This document shows positions 1-10,493 of a DNA stretch of 64,000 nucleotides, one piece after another. The stretch's first letter is position 1. Each line of letters begins with the position of its first letter. The DNA comes from Lutraria lutraria (lineage: Eukaryota > Mollusca > Bivalvia > Venerida > Mactridae): positions 4,826,501 through 4,890,500 of the forward strand of contig OZ026848.1 in assembly GCA_964023205.1 (NCBI GenBank), given 5' to 3'. The notes under the pieces are model-generated. The model saw only the letters and a list, made by a program, of their open reading frames with translations. It had not been told where the DNA came from and ran no database searches. The translations under genes and the position numbers were made by a program.

Positions 1-1390
1 GAAGTTTTACCTATTTATTCTCAGGATTGAAGTAAAATAAAAGATTCATACAATAATAAAGTGCAAAATTCTATTTAGAAAATTACGTTCATTTAGCACA
101 ATTTGTGTAATGTTACTATTTTTGTTTTAATTTTGATAATAGGTTTATAAAGTTATATCCTAAAGGCAGAGTTGTTTATTTTTGATAAGAATCTTGCAAA
201 TATAAATAATGAATATTGAAAGAGACCTGAAAATTCTGATGAGAAACTATAAATAGAAATGCAAGGCAGATAACTTGAAAATAAAAAATTCAATGTTTAA
301 TCAAGCACAGTTTTCGGATTTTCCAAGGTTAAAATCATTGTTGTTTATCACTTGTTTGTGAAATCGAACAGGGCATGATTGGTGCTTGAATCGTGTTCTG
401 TCGGAAAAATTGATATTGATAACTTGTTAACAATCATAGTTCAAAAAAATTGTTAAAATACAGAGACAGTTTTTGTTAATATTCGTTTGAGAAAAAAACA
501 CTTTCTTTGGACACGTTTTGAAACTTGTGTCGCATTTCTAGTTAGATACCGATATAGCTTTAATCACTTTCAAATCGTAATACTTTTGATATGTTTTTGG
601 ATACAATTATGTTTCTGAAATGTTTGTAACATAGTCACATTAAAAGACAGCTCATATCATATAGATACAGATAAGTCTGTGACTCAACTAGACGGGTTAT
701 TGTTGATGTTGACATTTACACTTGTCTGTGACATTCGTTAATGTTTCCCTTAAATTGACGTCTTTGATTTTAAATGACAAATCGCATTGTTTGCCTTCTA
801 AATTAATTTCTATGGTTTAAATGATCAATTGCACTCTTTGATCAATCATTTGTTTCATTTTCAAGCATTTTTATATCACGTTCGATATAATCATAGTCAA
901 TGACAAATCTTTCATAAAAACTTGGTCAACAAACAAACACTATTTAGTCATATCTCTCCGACCATATAAGGCAAAGGCGGAGGAATTGTTCACATAAATC
1001 GTTGTATTACTAATGATTTGCCGTGTTTGTTAACGCTCACTTAGATTCTCACCGTCAAACATGATGTGACATTTATCATCCGTTTATTGATATGTGTCAA
1101 TATTATAAGATCGTAATTAATACAAAAATCATGAAGTAAAAACCTCAACGTGGACGTCACGTGGTATGTGATCTGTCATCGGTCAAAGTACAACATTACC
1201 GCCACAAAATGAATACTCATTGTTTATAAAAATAAAATGTTTTGTCTAAAGCTTTCTTTTGTATTTGTTTCAAACACAATCTTAACCAATACACGGATCT
1301 TTAATGGCATTTATTGCTTTGCTACCAAATCGTTCACCTTTGAAGCTTGAGTTTAACGATGTGCTCATACAAACAGTATTATAATATCTT
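1..1390. other. Intergenic, no gene seen
   Basis: AT-rich sequence with frequent stops in all frames. I see no conserved coding motif, tRNA or clear repeat before the first MITE-like copy. Confidence 0.6.
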
Positions 1391-1392
1391 AT

Positions 1393-1530
1393 ACCAAACC
1401 TTTGAACAAAGGCCAACTTTCAGTAAGACAAAATGGCCATTAGTGTCAGATGGCCTTTATTTTGAGGTCGTGTTGTTCTAAATAATCAATGATTTATTTC
1501 AAAAGAATGGCCTTTAATCTCAGAATAAAG
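1393..1530 (+). repeat. Palindromic MITE-like repeat, copy 1 (partial)
   Basis: Starts 'ccaaacctttgaacaaaggcc' and runs through two further 'ggccttta/ggcca' blocks, matching the two copies that follow at 1553 and 2071. The right end with 'ctaacacaggtttga' is missing, so this copy is truncated. Confidence 0.6.
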
Positions 1531-1552
1531 CATGAATGACACATTACAGAGA

Positions 1553-1732
1553 CAGTCAGACCTGTGAACAAAGGCCACCCTATGGAAAGACGAAATGTGG
1601 CCTTCATTGAGAGGCAGCCTCTATTCGGATGTCATTTTGTGTTAGATAATCAATCATGACTGTTTTAGTACAATGACCTTTGTCAACAGGGTGGTCTTTA
1701 TTCAGAGGTGGTCGCTAAAACAGGTTTGACGG
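1553..1732 (+). repeat. Palindromic MITE-like repeat, copy 2 (complete)
   Basis: About 180 bp with inverted ends. The left end reads 'cagtcagacctgtgaacaaa' and the right end, reverse-complemented, reads 'taccgtcaaacctgttttag'. Inside it alternates 'aaaggccacc' and 'ggtggtcttta' type blocks in both orientations, so the whole unit can fold on itself. Length, inverted ends and several local copies fit a non-autonomous DNA element. No target duplication is clear. Confidence 0.65.
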
Positions 1733-2070
1733 TATATTTTTTTCTTTGATCCCACGTTATTTCTCCTCATATGATTTTTTTATTTGTGTGTTTAAAATGT
1801 GAGAGAAATAAAAAGAGACATTAATATTATATTGTTATTTTTACTGTATAATTATAAATGATTACAGTCACAATGTACAATATTAGATCTGAACCATAGA
1901 TAGTTAGTTAATGAATATGTCAATGACATAAAGAGTGTATCTTCACTTATACGTATATGAAAAATGTTTGGTTTAGTTTATCCATAGTTTATTATTGATA
2001 AGTTCTTTTCACCAATTGTGTGTCTAACATTATTGCATCCAGAGTCTCGACGTACAGTGGTACAAAATAC

Positions 2071-2244
2071 AATCAAACCTGTGAACAAAAGTCACCATTA
2101 GAAAAGACAAAATGGGACTTTTATTGACAGGTGGCCTTATTCGTAGGTAATTTGTTCTAAAAAATCAAGGATGATTTTATAAGTATGACCTTTAATCACA
2201 GAGTGGCCATTTTCCGGTGGTGGCCACTAACACATGTTAGACTA
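2071..2244 (+). repeat. Palindromic MITE-like repeat, copy 3
   Basis: Same family: begins 'aatcaaacctgtgaacaaaa' and ends 'ggccactaacacatgttaga', with the internal block order of copy 2. It has diverged by scattered substitutions, so it is an older or independent insertion rather than a tandem copy. Confidence 0.65.
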
Positions 2245-3362
2245 TAATTATTGTTTTTTCGTAAAAATACATTTTGTGATAACATTAAACGCAATTTTAG
2301 CGCTCATAAAATCAGGTTGCATACTTTCGTTCGCATACATGTCCGTCTAACCGAACTTTCAAGTTACATACTTAAAGGTGCTGGAGAAATATCATGCACA
2401 GCGCAGGCATTGAATTCCTCTTACGAGGCAAAAAACTGCTCAGATATTCATGGCAAAGACTGAGATTTGATAATCAAGTTGTCAATGAATAAATGCATTA
2501 GTTGCGTCTTGTCTCGTTAATAGAGTCGGTGAATTTAATGCAGGATGAAGTCAAATATGGTGAAGTCGATTTTGAAGTTTTTAAATAGTTATGCAATACT
2601 ATTCTAAGCCCATGTCTACTATCGCGATAAAACGAATCCGTCTAATTCAGATATTTCGGCTTGAATAAAAGTAGTTATGTTTGCGGATAGCTGACTGGCC
2701 CTACTATACATATACACATATTTCAGTTTTCTTTTGATATAGACAAGGACTTATGTAAGTCCTTGATATAGAGTAAAAGTAATGCAAATAAAATGTATCA
2801 TATTTAAACACAGCCGACATTAAAAAAATAACAAATCAACTATTTGCACACCTACTCTTAAATCGGCATTTTCTTGGTCATTTTAACGAACTGTGAGATC
2901 AAGTGTGTGGAGGTTATGTTCAGTTTGCTGAGGGGTGGTCGGTTGAGTAAAGCTTGAAAAATCAACAAATGACCCTGGCCTTTTGTGCGACGCTAAAACC
3001 CTAAAATATCATTTTGTAAGAATCCTAGTAAAACATAATAAAGTATTAATATTTATAAATATTGCGCTATAAATCTATCACTTAGGAATCGCTCAAATGT
3101 GACAAATAATGATGAGATCAGTCGAATGCCTCAGACTTTATAATTTAACAAACGACTGTACAAAGGATAAAAATGAGGGCCAAATTGATAGAACATTTTT
3201 ACAGTAATTTGATAACCAATGAATTGAGTATATAAACGTCACGTGCAAGACGCTTATTAATCTTATACACGACTGTTTGATATAAAAATCACAATTAAAA
3301 CAGCAACCACAAACATAAACAAATAATGTCATACTACAGACAAACATATTTGTTTTATCGCA
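2245..3362. other. Intergenic, no gene seen
   Basis: Non-coding AT-rich DNA. The only local structure noted is a short palindrome near 2745-2765 (aaggactta...taagtcctt). A similar palindrome occurs near 59905-59937. Confidence 0.55.
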
Positions 3363-3417
3363 GATCGTTATTACAAATATTTACGCTTTGATATCCATGT
3401 GTGAAAATTTTAATATT
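3363..3417 (+). repeat. 55-bp inverted repeat, left arm
   Basis: Begins 'gatcgttattacaaatattt' and ends 'gaaaattttaatatt'. Its reverse complement occurs without mismatch at 9863-9917. The arms point toward each other about 6.4 kb apart. This could be the terminal repeats of a large element or two separate insertions of one repeat. Confidence 0.85.
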
Positions 3418-3489
3418 CGAAAAAAATGCCTTTTTGTCGAAATATATGGATGGGGATCGCCGCCATTGCCGCCCCAGATCCGGCGTCTC

Positions 3490-3568
3490 TGAGGCTCGCT
3501 CGGGATTCGAATTCAAAACCTTTTGAACAGTAGACCAACGTTCTAACCACTGAGCTAAACGGGCGGGC
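3490..3568 (-). repeat. tRNA-derived SINE-like sequence
   Basis: On the minus strand it has a clear Pol III A box (tagctcagtgg) followed about 40 nt later by a B-box-like 'gaattcgaatccc'. The stems of a real tRNA do not pair well, for example the D and acceptor stems, so I call it a tRNA-derived repeat and not a tRNA gene. Confidence 0.65.
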
Positions 3569-3569
3569 T

Positions 3570-5030
3570 TTCAGGTTTCCAAGACAATTATAGTCTTCTG
3601 TGCAACGCTATTTGCGGTTATTGTATGCAATTATACATAACCTCTACCAATAAAGTTGTCAACTTCCGAATTGCTTCAACAAACAAATCAGTGTCAACCA
3701 TCAGACACTAAAAGTATTACACGTTCCGCAAAGGGAATTACATTACCAAGTGGCAACAAAAATATAACAGTATAAATCAGCAATTCCACAAAAATGCATC
3801 ACGTCTTAGATGTTCTAAATGCAATCCACTGTTTTTAGCTTCAGCGATTTAATTCTATTCGTATTTGGTTGTCAAATAACAAAAACTTTACTCATTTCCT
3901 TGACGTTTGCTATTTCTAGTGTTTTTTTCCAAACGTGACTGTCAGAAAATTCCGTCCTGAAACTAGATGGAAGATATTAAATACGCAGAAGTTTGGAAAA
4001 CGAATCGACAAAAACGTTTTTAATTATCTACGCTGCACGACCAGGTTTTCTTTCATGAAACAATATCAAATCAACTTCCATCATTTTTGTGAGGTGAACT
4101 TTGTTCAACTTCACTAGGCCATCACTCGCTTGGCGCACGCATTTTTTATACGTATCTGAGTACTACATCATCATTATTCTGTAATCTACAACCGCCGTGA
4201 AACTGTTTCCATTTTGAAATACATGTATTTATCACATACCCGTGCCGTTTTGGTCGTGCATATAATGTAAATGAGCCGATTCACATGAATTTATTCCTAC
4301 GCTGTTTGTCAACAAAACAAAATGGCTGACCTGATTGATTCTAACAATTTGAGTAAGCAAAGACACTGTTTATATCGTTAGATATGTTCACATATCTATT
4401 ATTTATGATGTTTTATAATGGAACTATTTTTTGTGCTCCTGATTAAAAAGCCTTTTTACGCATTTATCACTCATTTGTTATAAGTAGCAATGTCAAACAG
4501 GTATGTTGGCTCACTTCATACTGTTTTATTCAACTCGTTCAATAAATTCAATACGGAATCCTCACTCATTTAATATCCTCTATATATATTTTTAGGTCAT
4601 AAATTTGTGGAACCCCCTGCATTAAGTTCAACTCACATGAGTACTTCCAGTTCTTTGAATTTAAATAACTAGTACGAGCACCTAACCAATTCGCAACAAT
4701 GGTTTAGTAATAAGATAGCCAATCGGATTTTTCACAGCGCAACAAAATAGTTCTATCTTAAGAGAGATGCTCACTTTTTACACCATTATTGTGACATCAT
4801 GTTATGTAATATCCGACACTATTTCACGCAGTCTAAGAGTACATGTCAATACCAGGAAGCATTTTGTAATTAGTTGTAACAATTGTTTAACAAATAACAA
4901 AGAAGGAAATAATATGTCTGTCACATAAAACATGGATGAAAGTTCTGCCACTTCGGTCTGAAAAAAGGTCGTTTCAAGGGTTAACCAACCCGACCCTTTT
5001 TAGCGCAGTCCCTAACAACATAGATAGAAA
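3570..5030. other. Intergenic, no gene seen
   Basis: No coding motif or RNA gene recognised. A 60-codon open frame at 3935-4117 has no recognisable content. Confidence 0.5.
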
Positions 5031-5140
5031 AATTCTTTTAGGGGACGAATCGTATCTCCTAAGTACGAAAACTGGTTGAGAAAAATAAGAAAACGGTTTT
5101 ACAACCTACCGGCACTATTTAATGGTAAAGTAACATTAAC
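5031..5140 (+). repeat. Dispersed repeat, copy 1
   Basis: The stretch with 'ggggacgaatcgt', 'gagaaaaataagaaaa' and 'acaacctaccggcactattt' resembles 6554-6655 in order and spacing ('gggacgaatcgtgcctc', 'agaaagaaaagacg', 'gcgacctacctgccctattt'). The two are diverged copies of one unnamed repeat. Confidence 0.45.
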
Positions 5141-5149
5141 TATCATTTT

Positions 5150-5345
5150 TGGGGGGCTGCTGCCGTAGTCAAGGGGTTAGCAGTGGTGTAAACCCGGTAA
5201 TCCGGTTTCGAATCTCGATCAAGGCGAGCCATACCCTTCCATGACAATTTAACACGAATGCCGAATTTCCTCTATATCATGATGAGACGTTATATGCTCC
5301 TTGTGTAATGGTAGGTTAGAACTGCGTAAATACAGTCAAGGATAA
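5150..5345 (+). repeat. tRNA-derived SINE, diverged copy
   Basis: A B-box-like 'ccggtttcgaatctc' is followed by 'cataccettcc-like' body and a 3' part with 'gtaaatacagtcaagg'. The same order occurs in the copies at 25147, 32228 and 42215 ('ccagtttcgaatccc', 'catatccttcc', 'aaatacagtcaaataa'), so it belongs to that family but is older. Confidence 0.55.
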
Positions 5346-5570
5346 CCGGTTAGGTGAACCAGTCTATGTATGTAACGGAAATATCGCAAATACTGTATTA
5401 AACTGAAATTACTTTTCTGGACAGAGTCATTGGACAGTATCAGCGGAAGAATATATTATATGTTTTATTTGAGATTTCTCAGCGCCTATGCTATGTATAT
5501 CTCTAGATAATCTAATGTTTATATTAATATACTTATATACTTATACATGACCATCGCATTCGATCATATA

Positions 5571-5660
5571 TATATATCGAGGGCTCAGCGCAACACTGTC
5601 GTAACGTGTTCTTATTTCAATATGAATTACGACACTGTTGCGTTGAACCCTCAATATATG
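5571..5660. repeat. Hairpin element (foldback)
   Basis: The left arm 5571-5605 ('gagggctcagcgcaacactg') and right arm 5626-5660 are inverted copies of each other over about 35 bp with a few mismatches, around a loop of about 20 bp. It sits in a TA-rich tract (tatatata on both sides). This is the form of a small foldback MITE; as RNA it would make a long hairpin. Confidence 0.7.
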
Positions 5661-6553
5661 TATCAGTCGCGATAATAGTATTTTATGTTTTATGTTGATA
5701 GGTTTACTTGTTAACCTAAATAATATAATCACACTTGCACCTGGAAAAAATAAAAGTAAATCTCATACATGATAAAAAGGGAAAGTTCGTGTCCGCGCTA
5801 TGTTAATCGCCTACTCGAAAAATAGTTTCGCGTGCATAATAGAGATGCGATATATTTGATCATAGACAATTGACGGGATAGTCAAACCTGATTTATTAAC
5901 ACAATCTTTTTATGAGGGACCTAGTTAATTCACTTTTCTTAGTTAAGTGAAAATCCTACTCATTAGTGTACAATCCAATTGGTGTGAGAAATTCAGAGTG
6001 TGTGCTTATGTATGTAAATATATATTCATTCCATTTCGTTTTGTTGTAAGATTAGCTTACGGAGTGGAATTGTCATGGCGTATGTGACTGCGAGCGTGCG
6101 TGTATGCATGTGTGTATGCGATATTCCATTGACATTCTTTTTTTCATTGACTATATATAAACAGTAACTATTCATTATTCGGTTATTCATATGTACTGAT
6201 ATTCATTGTTTGTGTGAACCAATCACTTTATAAGTGAAAGTGGAGTATACAGACTGTTTAGCGTTTGTTTTAACTGATTTATCGTTTTCGGCATCTTTTG
6301 TCACATGTAAAAGTTCAGAATTTTTTAAAGTATACCACCAGCAAAGATATGTCTAATATGAAACCTGTTCATGTTTTAAATTAGCAATTAAACTTACTTT
6401 AAATTTACAATAGATTATTATACTTGTATTAGAGGAACAATATATGTGTTGCCATAAGTTACCCGACTGACCTGGTTTGGGACGCTGTCCTTCGATTTCC
6501 CTACAGCAAAATAAGTCAAAACATTGTAACCAATTGTAGTAGTTCGAAACTAT

Positions 6554-6655
6554 TTGGGACGAATCGTGCCTCAAAAGTAATAATCATTTGCTCAGAAAGA
6601 AAAGACGTAAAGATATTCTGCGACCTACCTGCCCTATTTCTTGGTACGAATCATG
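6554..6655 (+). repeat. Dispersed repeat, copy 2
   Basis: Diverged partner of the repeat at 5031-5140 (shared 'gggacgaatcgt' and 'gacctacctgccctattt' blocks). No function recognised. Confidence 0.45.
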
Positions 6656-7154
6656 AACGAACGTACTTAGGCCCGTTTTTATGAAGATGTGCTATGAAGA
6701 CAGCAATCTTTATCTCAACACTATCGGGTCACTTCATTGCAAGTTAATAATGTTGGTTTGGGGTTCCATTGCTTTATGATTAAAACGTCCAAAGAATGTT
6801 GTGTCAGTTTGTATTAATAATTTTGTCTATCAACCGTCACACCGGGTCCGTTTAATAGACATAGCTTAGCTGACAGTTTTTTTAATTCTACTAAACCATG
6901 TTGTTAATGTACGTCCTACTGATTGAACTATTGTCAGTTATAACTTTCTAAATGCACATCATTAGCAAGATATTCAAGTTTTAGAAAGTATGTATAAGCT
7001 GAGATATAACTGTAAATCGAGACCCTGGCCTTTGCCTAAACATGATCGTTTCGGTGGAATACTTCCAATTGTTCAGCTTTATGGTAATCTAAACAGTTGT
7101 ATGGTAACTTGTTTTGCATTTGTAGAAATGTGGATACAATATTATGTAAATACA

Positions 7155-9278
7155 AAAAAACAAAAAAAGTAGCACTTGTCCCAAGGTTAAACAACAATAC
7201 AAAAACTTTAGAAACAAGGTTAAACATGAGATAAAGCAAGCCCACACAAATTACCTAGAATATATTCTAGAAACACCAACAAATGACCCAGAAAGTCCCC
7301 AACAAGGTCAAAACTTCTCCCGAAAACAACTCTTCTCAATGCTAAAAAATGCTAAGCAGGACACACAAGGTATTGCCCCACTGTTGGAAGATGATAAACT
7401 TATCACAGATAGTAAGGGCCAGGCAAACATCCTAAATCGTCAATTTCAGTCAGTATTTACCCCCATAAATCCCTTAAAACTGTATGAACTATGTCTTATG
7501 AAAACAAAAGACCTGTTCAGTTATCCCTCTGTGTCCCAATACCCCAAAATGCCTGAAATCACCATCAGCGTAAGCGGTGTCCAAAAGCTTCTATCCACCT
7601 TACAGATTGGTAAAGCTAGTGGCCCAGACAACCTAAAACCTGTTATCCTAAAACACCTTAGTGTACAAATTGCCCCATTGGTCACCAAACTTTTTCAGAA
7701 ATCTTTAAATACAGGCAAAATTCCCTCCGACTGGTCCAAGGCGAACGTCACACCCCTATTCAAAAAAGGAGACAAAAGCAACCCTGCAAATTACCGACCC
7801 ATTTCCCTGACATGTATTCTTTGCAAAGTGATGGAACACATTGTCGCATCAAATATCACAAAACACTTCCAGGTCAATAACATCTTATTTCACCTCCAAC
7901 ATGGTTTCAGGTCAAAAAGGTCATGCGAAACACAGTTACTAGGGCTTGTTGAGGACCTGTCCAGAAATTTAATCCAAGGTCACCAAACAGATTTAATACT
8001 CCTGGACTTCTCAAAGGCATTTGACAAGGTCAACCACCTAAAGTTACTATATAAATTACATCAACATGGCATCCCTGACAACACATTGCAATGGGTCAAA
8101 TCATTTCTTATAGGTCGCCTTCAGTCTGTCTTAGTCAATGGTGACAAATCAGACGAGGTACCTGTTACATCAGGTGTTCCACAGGGCTCTGTCCTCGGCC
8201 CACTCCTTTTCCTGTTATATATAAATGACCTGCCCGAAAACATAGTTTCACAGGTTAGGTTATTCGCTGATGACACTGCGGTATATATCACAGTCAACAG
8301 CAGTTCACAGCAACATGTTTTACAAGAGGACTTAGATAGGTTACAACAGTGGGAACACAAATGGGACATGGAATTCAACCCATCCAAATGTACAACAATA
8401 AACATCACTAGGTCAAAACACCCCTACAAATCCACTTACAGCCTACATGGCCAAACACTAGCAACAGTAAGAGATGCAAAATACCTTGGTGTTAACATCT
8501 CTTCAAACCTCAATTGGAACAAACATATCAACCAGGTTACCACAACAGCTAGCACAACACTCAACTTTATTAAGCGCAACATCCCCACCAAGCAACAAAA
8601 CATCAGGGAGTTCGCTTACAAAACCCTAGTCAGACCACAACTTGAGTACTGTAGCTCAGTGTGGAGTCCTCACACGCAACATAACATAAACAAAATCGAG
8701 ATGGTACAGCGTAGAGCTGCTCGATGGGTTACACATGATTATTCCCCCTATAACAGTGTCACAAACATGCTAGAACAGTTAAAGTGGCGTTCCCTTGGAT
8801 ACAGAAGATCTGATACCAGACTACTGATGTTCTACAAAATTGTTCATGGACTGGTTGCTGTACCAATGCCTTCTTATGTCCTACCACCTAACCGGCTTAC
8901 TAGACACATGCACCTCTTTTCCTTTACACAGATCCAAACTCCATGCGACTATTATAAGTTCTCCTTTTATCCAGCTACCATCATACTTTGGAATTCTTTG
9001 CCGGCTGACATTGCACAGGCACCAACCCTGGACCAGTTTAGACAAGGGGTAACTAAACTGTGCCATAGTTTCTGAGTGGCTAGGCTGTTTTTAATCTTTT
9101 AGCTGTACATTTCATCTTTTATTAACACTATCAGCTTTGTTTCCATTCTCACACATACATCATGTATATACTTAATTCTCCTGTACATTCTTCTTTTAAA
9201 ATATTTCTAGCACTGACGCGCACCTGCATAAAATACTCCAAAGGGTGTGATGCAGTATGAACAGATAGATAAATAAGG
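7155..9278 (+). mobile_element. CR1/L2-type LINE, 5'-truncated
   Basis: A non-LTR retrotransposon cut off at its 5' side. The reading frame is open from just after a TAA at 7147-7149, upstream of the first ATG, so the linker between endonuclease and reverse transcriptase is partly present while the endonuclease is missing. The ORF is followed by a roughly 200-bp 3' UTR ending in the short tail 'cagatagataaataa'. A simple-repeat 3' end in place of poly(A), and the C-terminal 'WNSLP' motif, are typical of the CR1/L2 group. Target duplications were not resolved. Confidence 0.8.
7339..9075 (+). CDS. LINE reverse transcriptase (ORF2 fragment)
   Basis: A 578-residue intact frame encoding the reverse transcriptase of a non-LTR retrotransposon, which copies element RNA into DNA at a nicked target. 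The RT blocks appear in order: 'FKKGDKSNPANYRPISLT' (about 141-159), 'HGFRSKRSCETQLL', 'LLDFSKAFDKVNH' with the first catalytic Asp, 'GVPQGSVLGPLLFLLYINDL', then the catalytic 'FADD' near 309-312 and 'KYLGV'. The C-terminal domain ends with 'WNSLP'. The true N-terminus lies upstream, as the frame is open back to about 7150, so the ATG is only the first in frame. No stops or frameshifts inside suggests a fairly young copy. Codon choice and the absence of introns fit a mobile element and not a host gene. Confidence 0.88.
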   Translation: MLKNAKQDTQGIAPLLEDDKLITDSKGQANILNRQFQSVFTPINPLKLYELCLMKTKDLFSYPSVSQYPKMPEITISVSGVQKLLSTLQIGKASGPDNLKPVILKHLSVQIAPLVTKLFQKSLNTGKIPSDWSKANVTPLFKKGDKSNPANYRPISLTCILCKVMEHIVASNITKHFQVNNILFHLQHGFRSKRSCETQLLGLVEDLSRNLIQGHQTDLILLDFSKAFDKVNHLKLLYKLHQHGIPDNTLQWVKSFLIGRLQSVLVNGDKSDEVPVTSGVPQGSVLGPLLFLLYINDLPENIVSQVRLFADDTAVYITVNSSSQQHVLQEDLDRLQQWEHKWDMEFNPSKCTTINITRSKHPYKSTYSLHGQTLATVRDAKYLGVNISSNLNWNKHINQVTTTASTTLNFIKRNIPTKQQNIREFAYKTLVRPQLEYCSSVWSPHTQHNINKIEMVQRRAARWVTHDYSPYNSVTNMLEQLKWRSLGYRRSDTRLLMFYKIVHGLVAVPMPSYVLPPNRLTRHMHLFSFTQIQTPCDYYKFSFYPATIILWNSLPADIAQAPTLDQFRQGVTKLCHSF

Positions 9279-9862
9279 GAATACTTAACGATGCAGCATG
9301 ACCTAGTATGTACGCATCATTTACATGATTTGACATACGACTTGTGACACTTACGTATATTGTAATTATGAGATATTTACAGACCTTGCATATAGTGTTA
9401 TGATGGACACATAATTATATAATTTGCTATTTTACGAATGTGTTTGGTATGTGTTTTCGCCATCATCTTGCTTAAACAACATGTTTAGAATTCGCTAATT
9501 GGTTTGTACTTTTGGATTTAGTTTGTGGCTTTGGCCCGGTTATACATTGTTAAAGGTTTCATGTATAACACAAGTTTGTTGAACAAATATAAAACCTCAG
9601 TGTTAATTGAATGCATGAAATGAAAATAAAAATATGTGTTCATGTATGTCTTAAGCGTCCATAGCATAAATATCCCATTTAAACTATCAGTGTCAAAGGC
9701 ATTCGTGAAAGATTATGCAACAATAATTACATATTTCTATGCATGTGTTTCTACCATTTGAAATAGATTAAAGTAAGTAGACTTCAATAGCGATTAAAAG
9801 TTCACTAACATTATTTTGATAGAAGTATTCGAGTCTTACCAATATTTATATAAAGAACAATT
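9279..9862. other. Intergenic, no gene seen
   Basis: AT-rich DNA with no recognisable coding or RNA features between the LINE tail and the inverted-repeat arm. Confidence 0.5.
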
Positions 9863-9917
9863 AATATTAAAATTTTCACACATGGATATCAAAGCGTAAA
9901 TATTTGTAATAACGATC
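9863..9917 (-). repeat. 55-bp inverted repeat, right arm
   Basis: Exact reverse complement of 3363-3417 (55 of 55 bases by eye). The CR1/L2-like LINE and the tRNA-like SINE lie between the arms. Confidence 0.85.
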
Positions 9918-10493
9918 AGAAGATCTGCTAGAGCTATAACAAGGGAAATAATCAGAGCTGCTCTACATTTTTCCCGATCAAGAGTTATATACACAGCCTG
10001 CTTTTATACAATAATTATTAACGCATGTAGTGACTGTGCAAGCGGCGTTTAAGCCACGGCCAGCACGAAGGTCACATAGCATTTGACAAAACTTTAGAAT
10101 TTAGGCCATGTGAACAATTTTCGCGAATCTTTGATACAATTAGCAGATCCGACTCGATGCAGACTAGCAATTGGTTCGGGTTAAAATACTCTTAGTTAAT
10201 TGTCATTAGATGTGGGATTTGGTACCTTGGTGTAACCATCTTAAGTTTATGTCAATTGGCCTGACATAAGCCATTTGTCACTATTAGCTCTATTCTTTGA
10301 CTATAGCGTTTTATCCAATGCGTATAATAATAAAACGCAGGGTTAATAATATGAAATATCCCTTGAAAATGCAGCCGTTTTGACAAGGCACTCGTAAAAG
10401 AATAAGGGTGTACTAATAGTTCATTAAAGCAATCCTTCAACAGCCATGTTCGTATTGGATTAAGTTCACATAATTAACTTGGTGATCTACTTA
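9918..10493. other. Intergenic, no gene seen
   Basis: No coding motif recognised. If the downstream LINE once continued into this side, its reverse transcriptase is not detectable here. Confidence 0.5.

Noticed and set aside
3363..9917. Complete large DNA transposon
   Set aside because: Perfect inverted arms exist, but no transposase, no target duplication and no internal structure support a single element; kept only as an observation.
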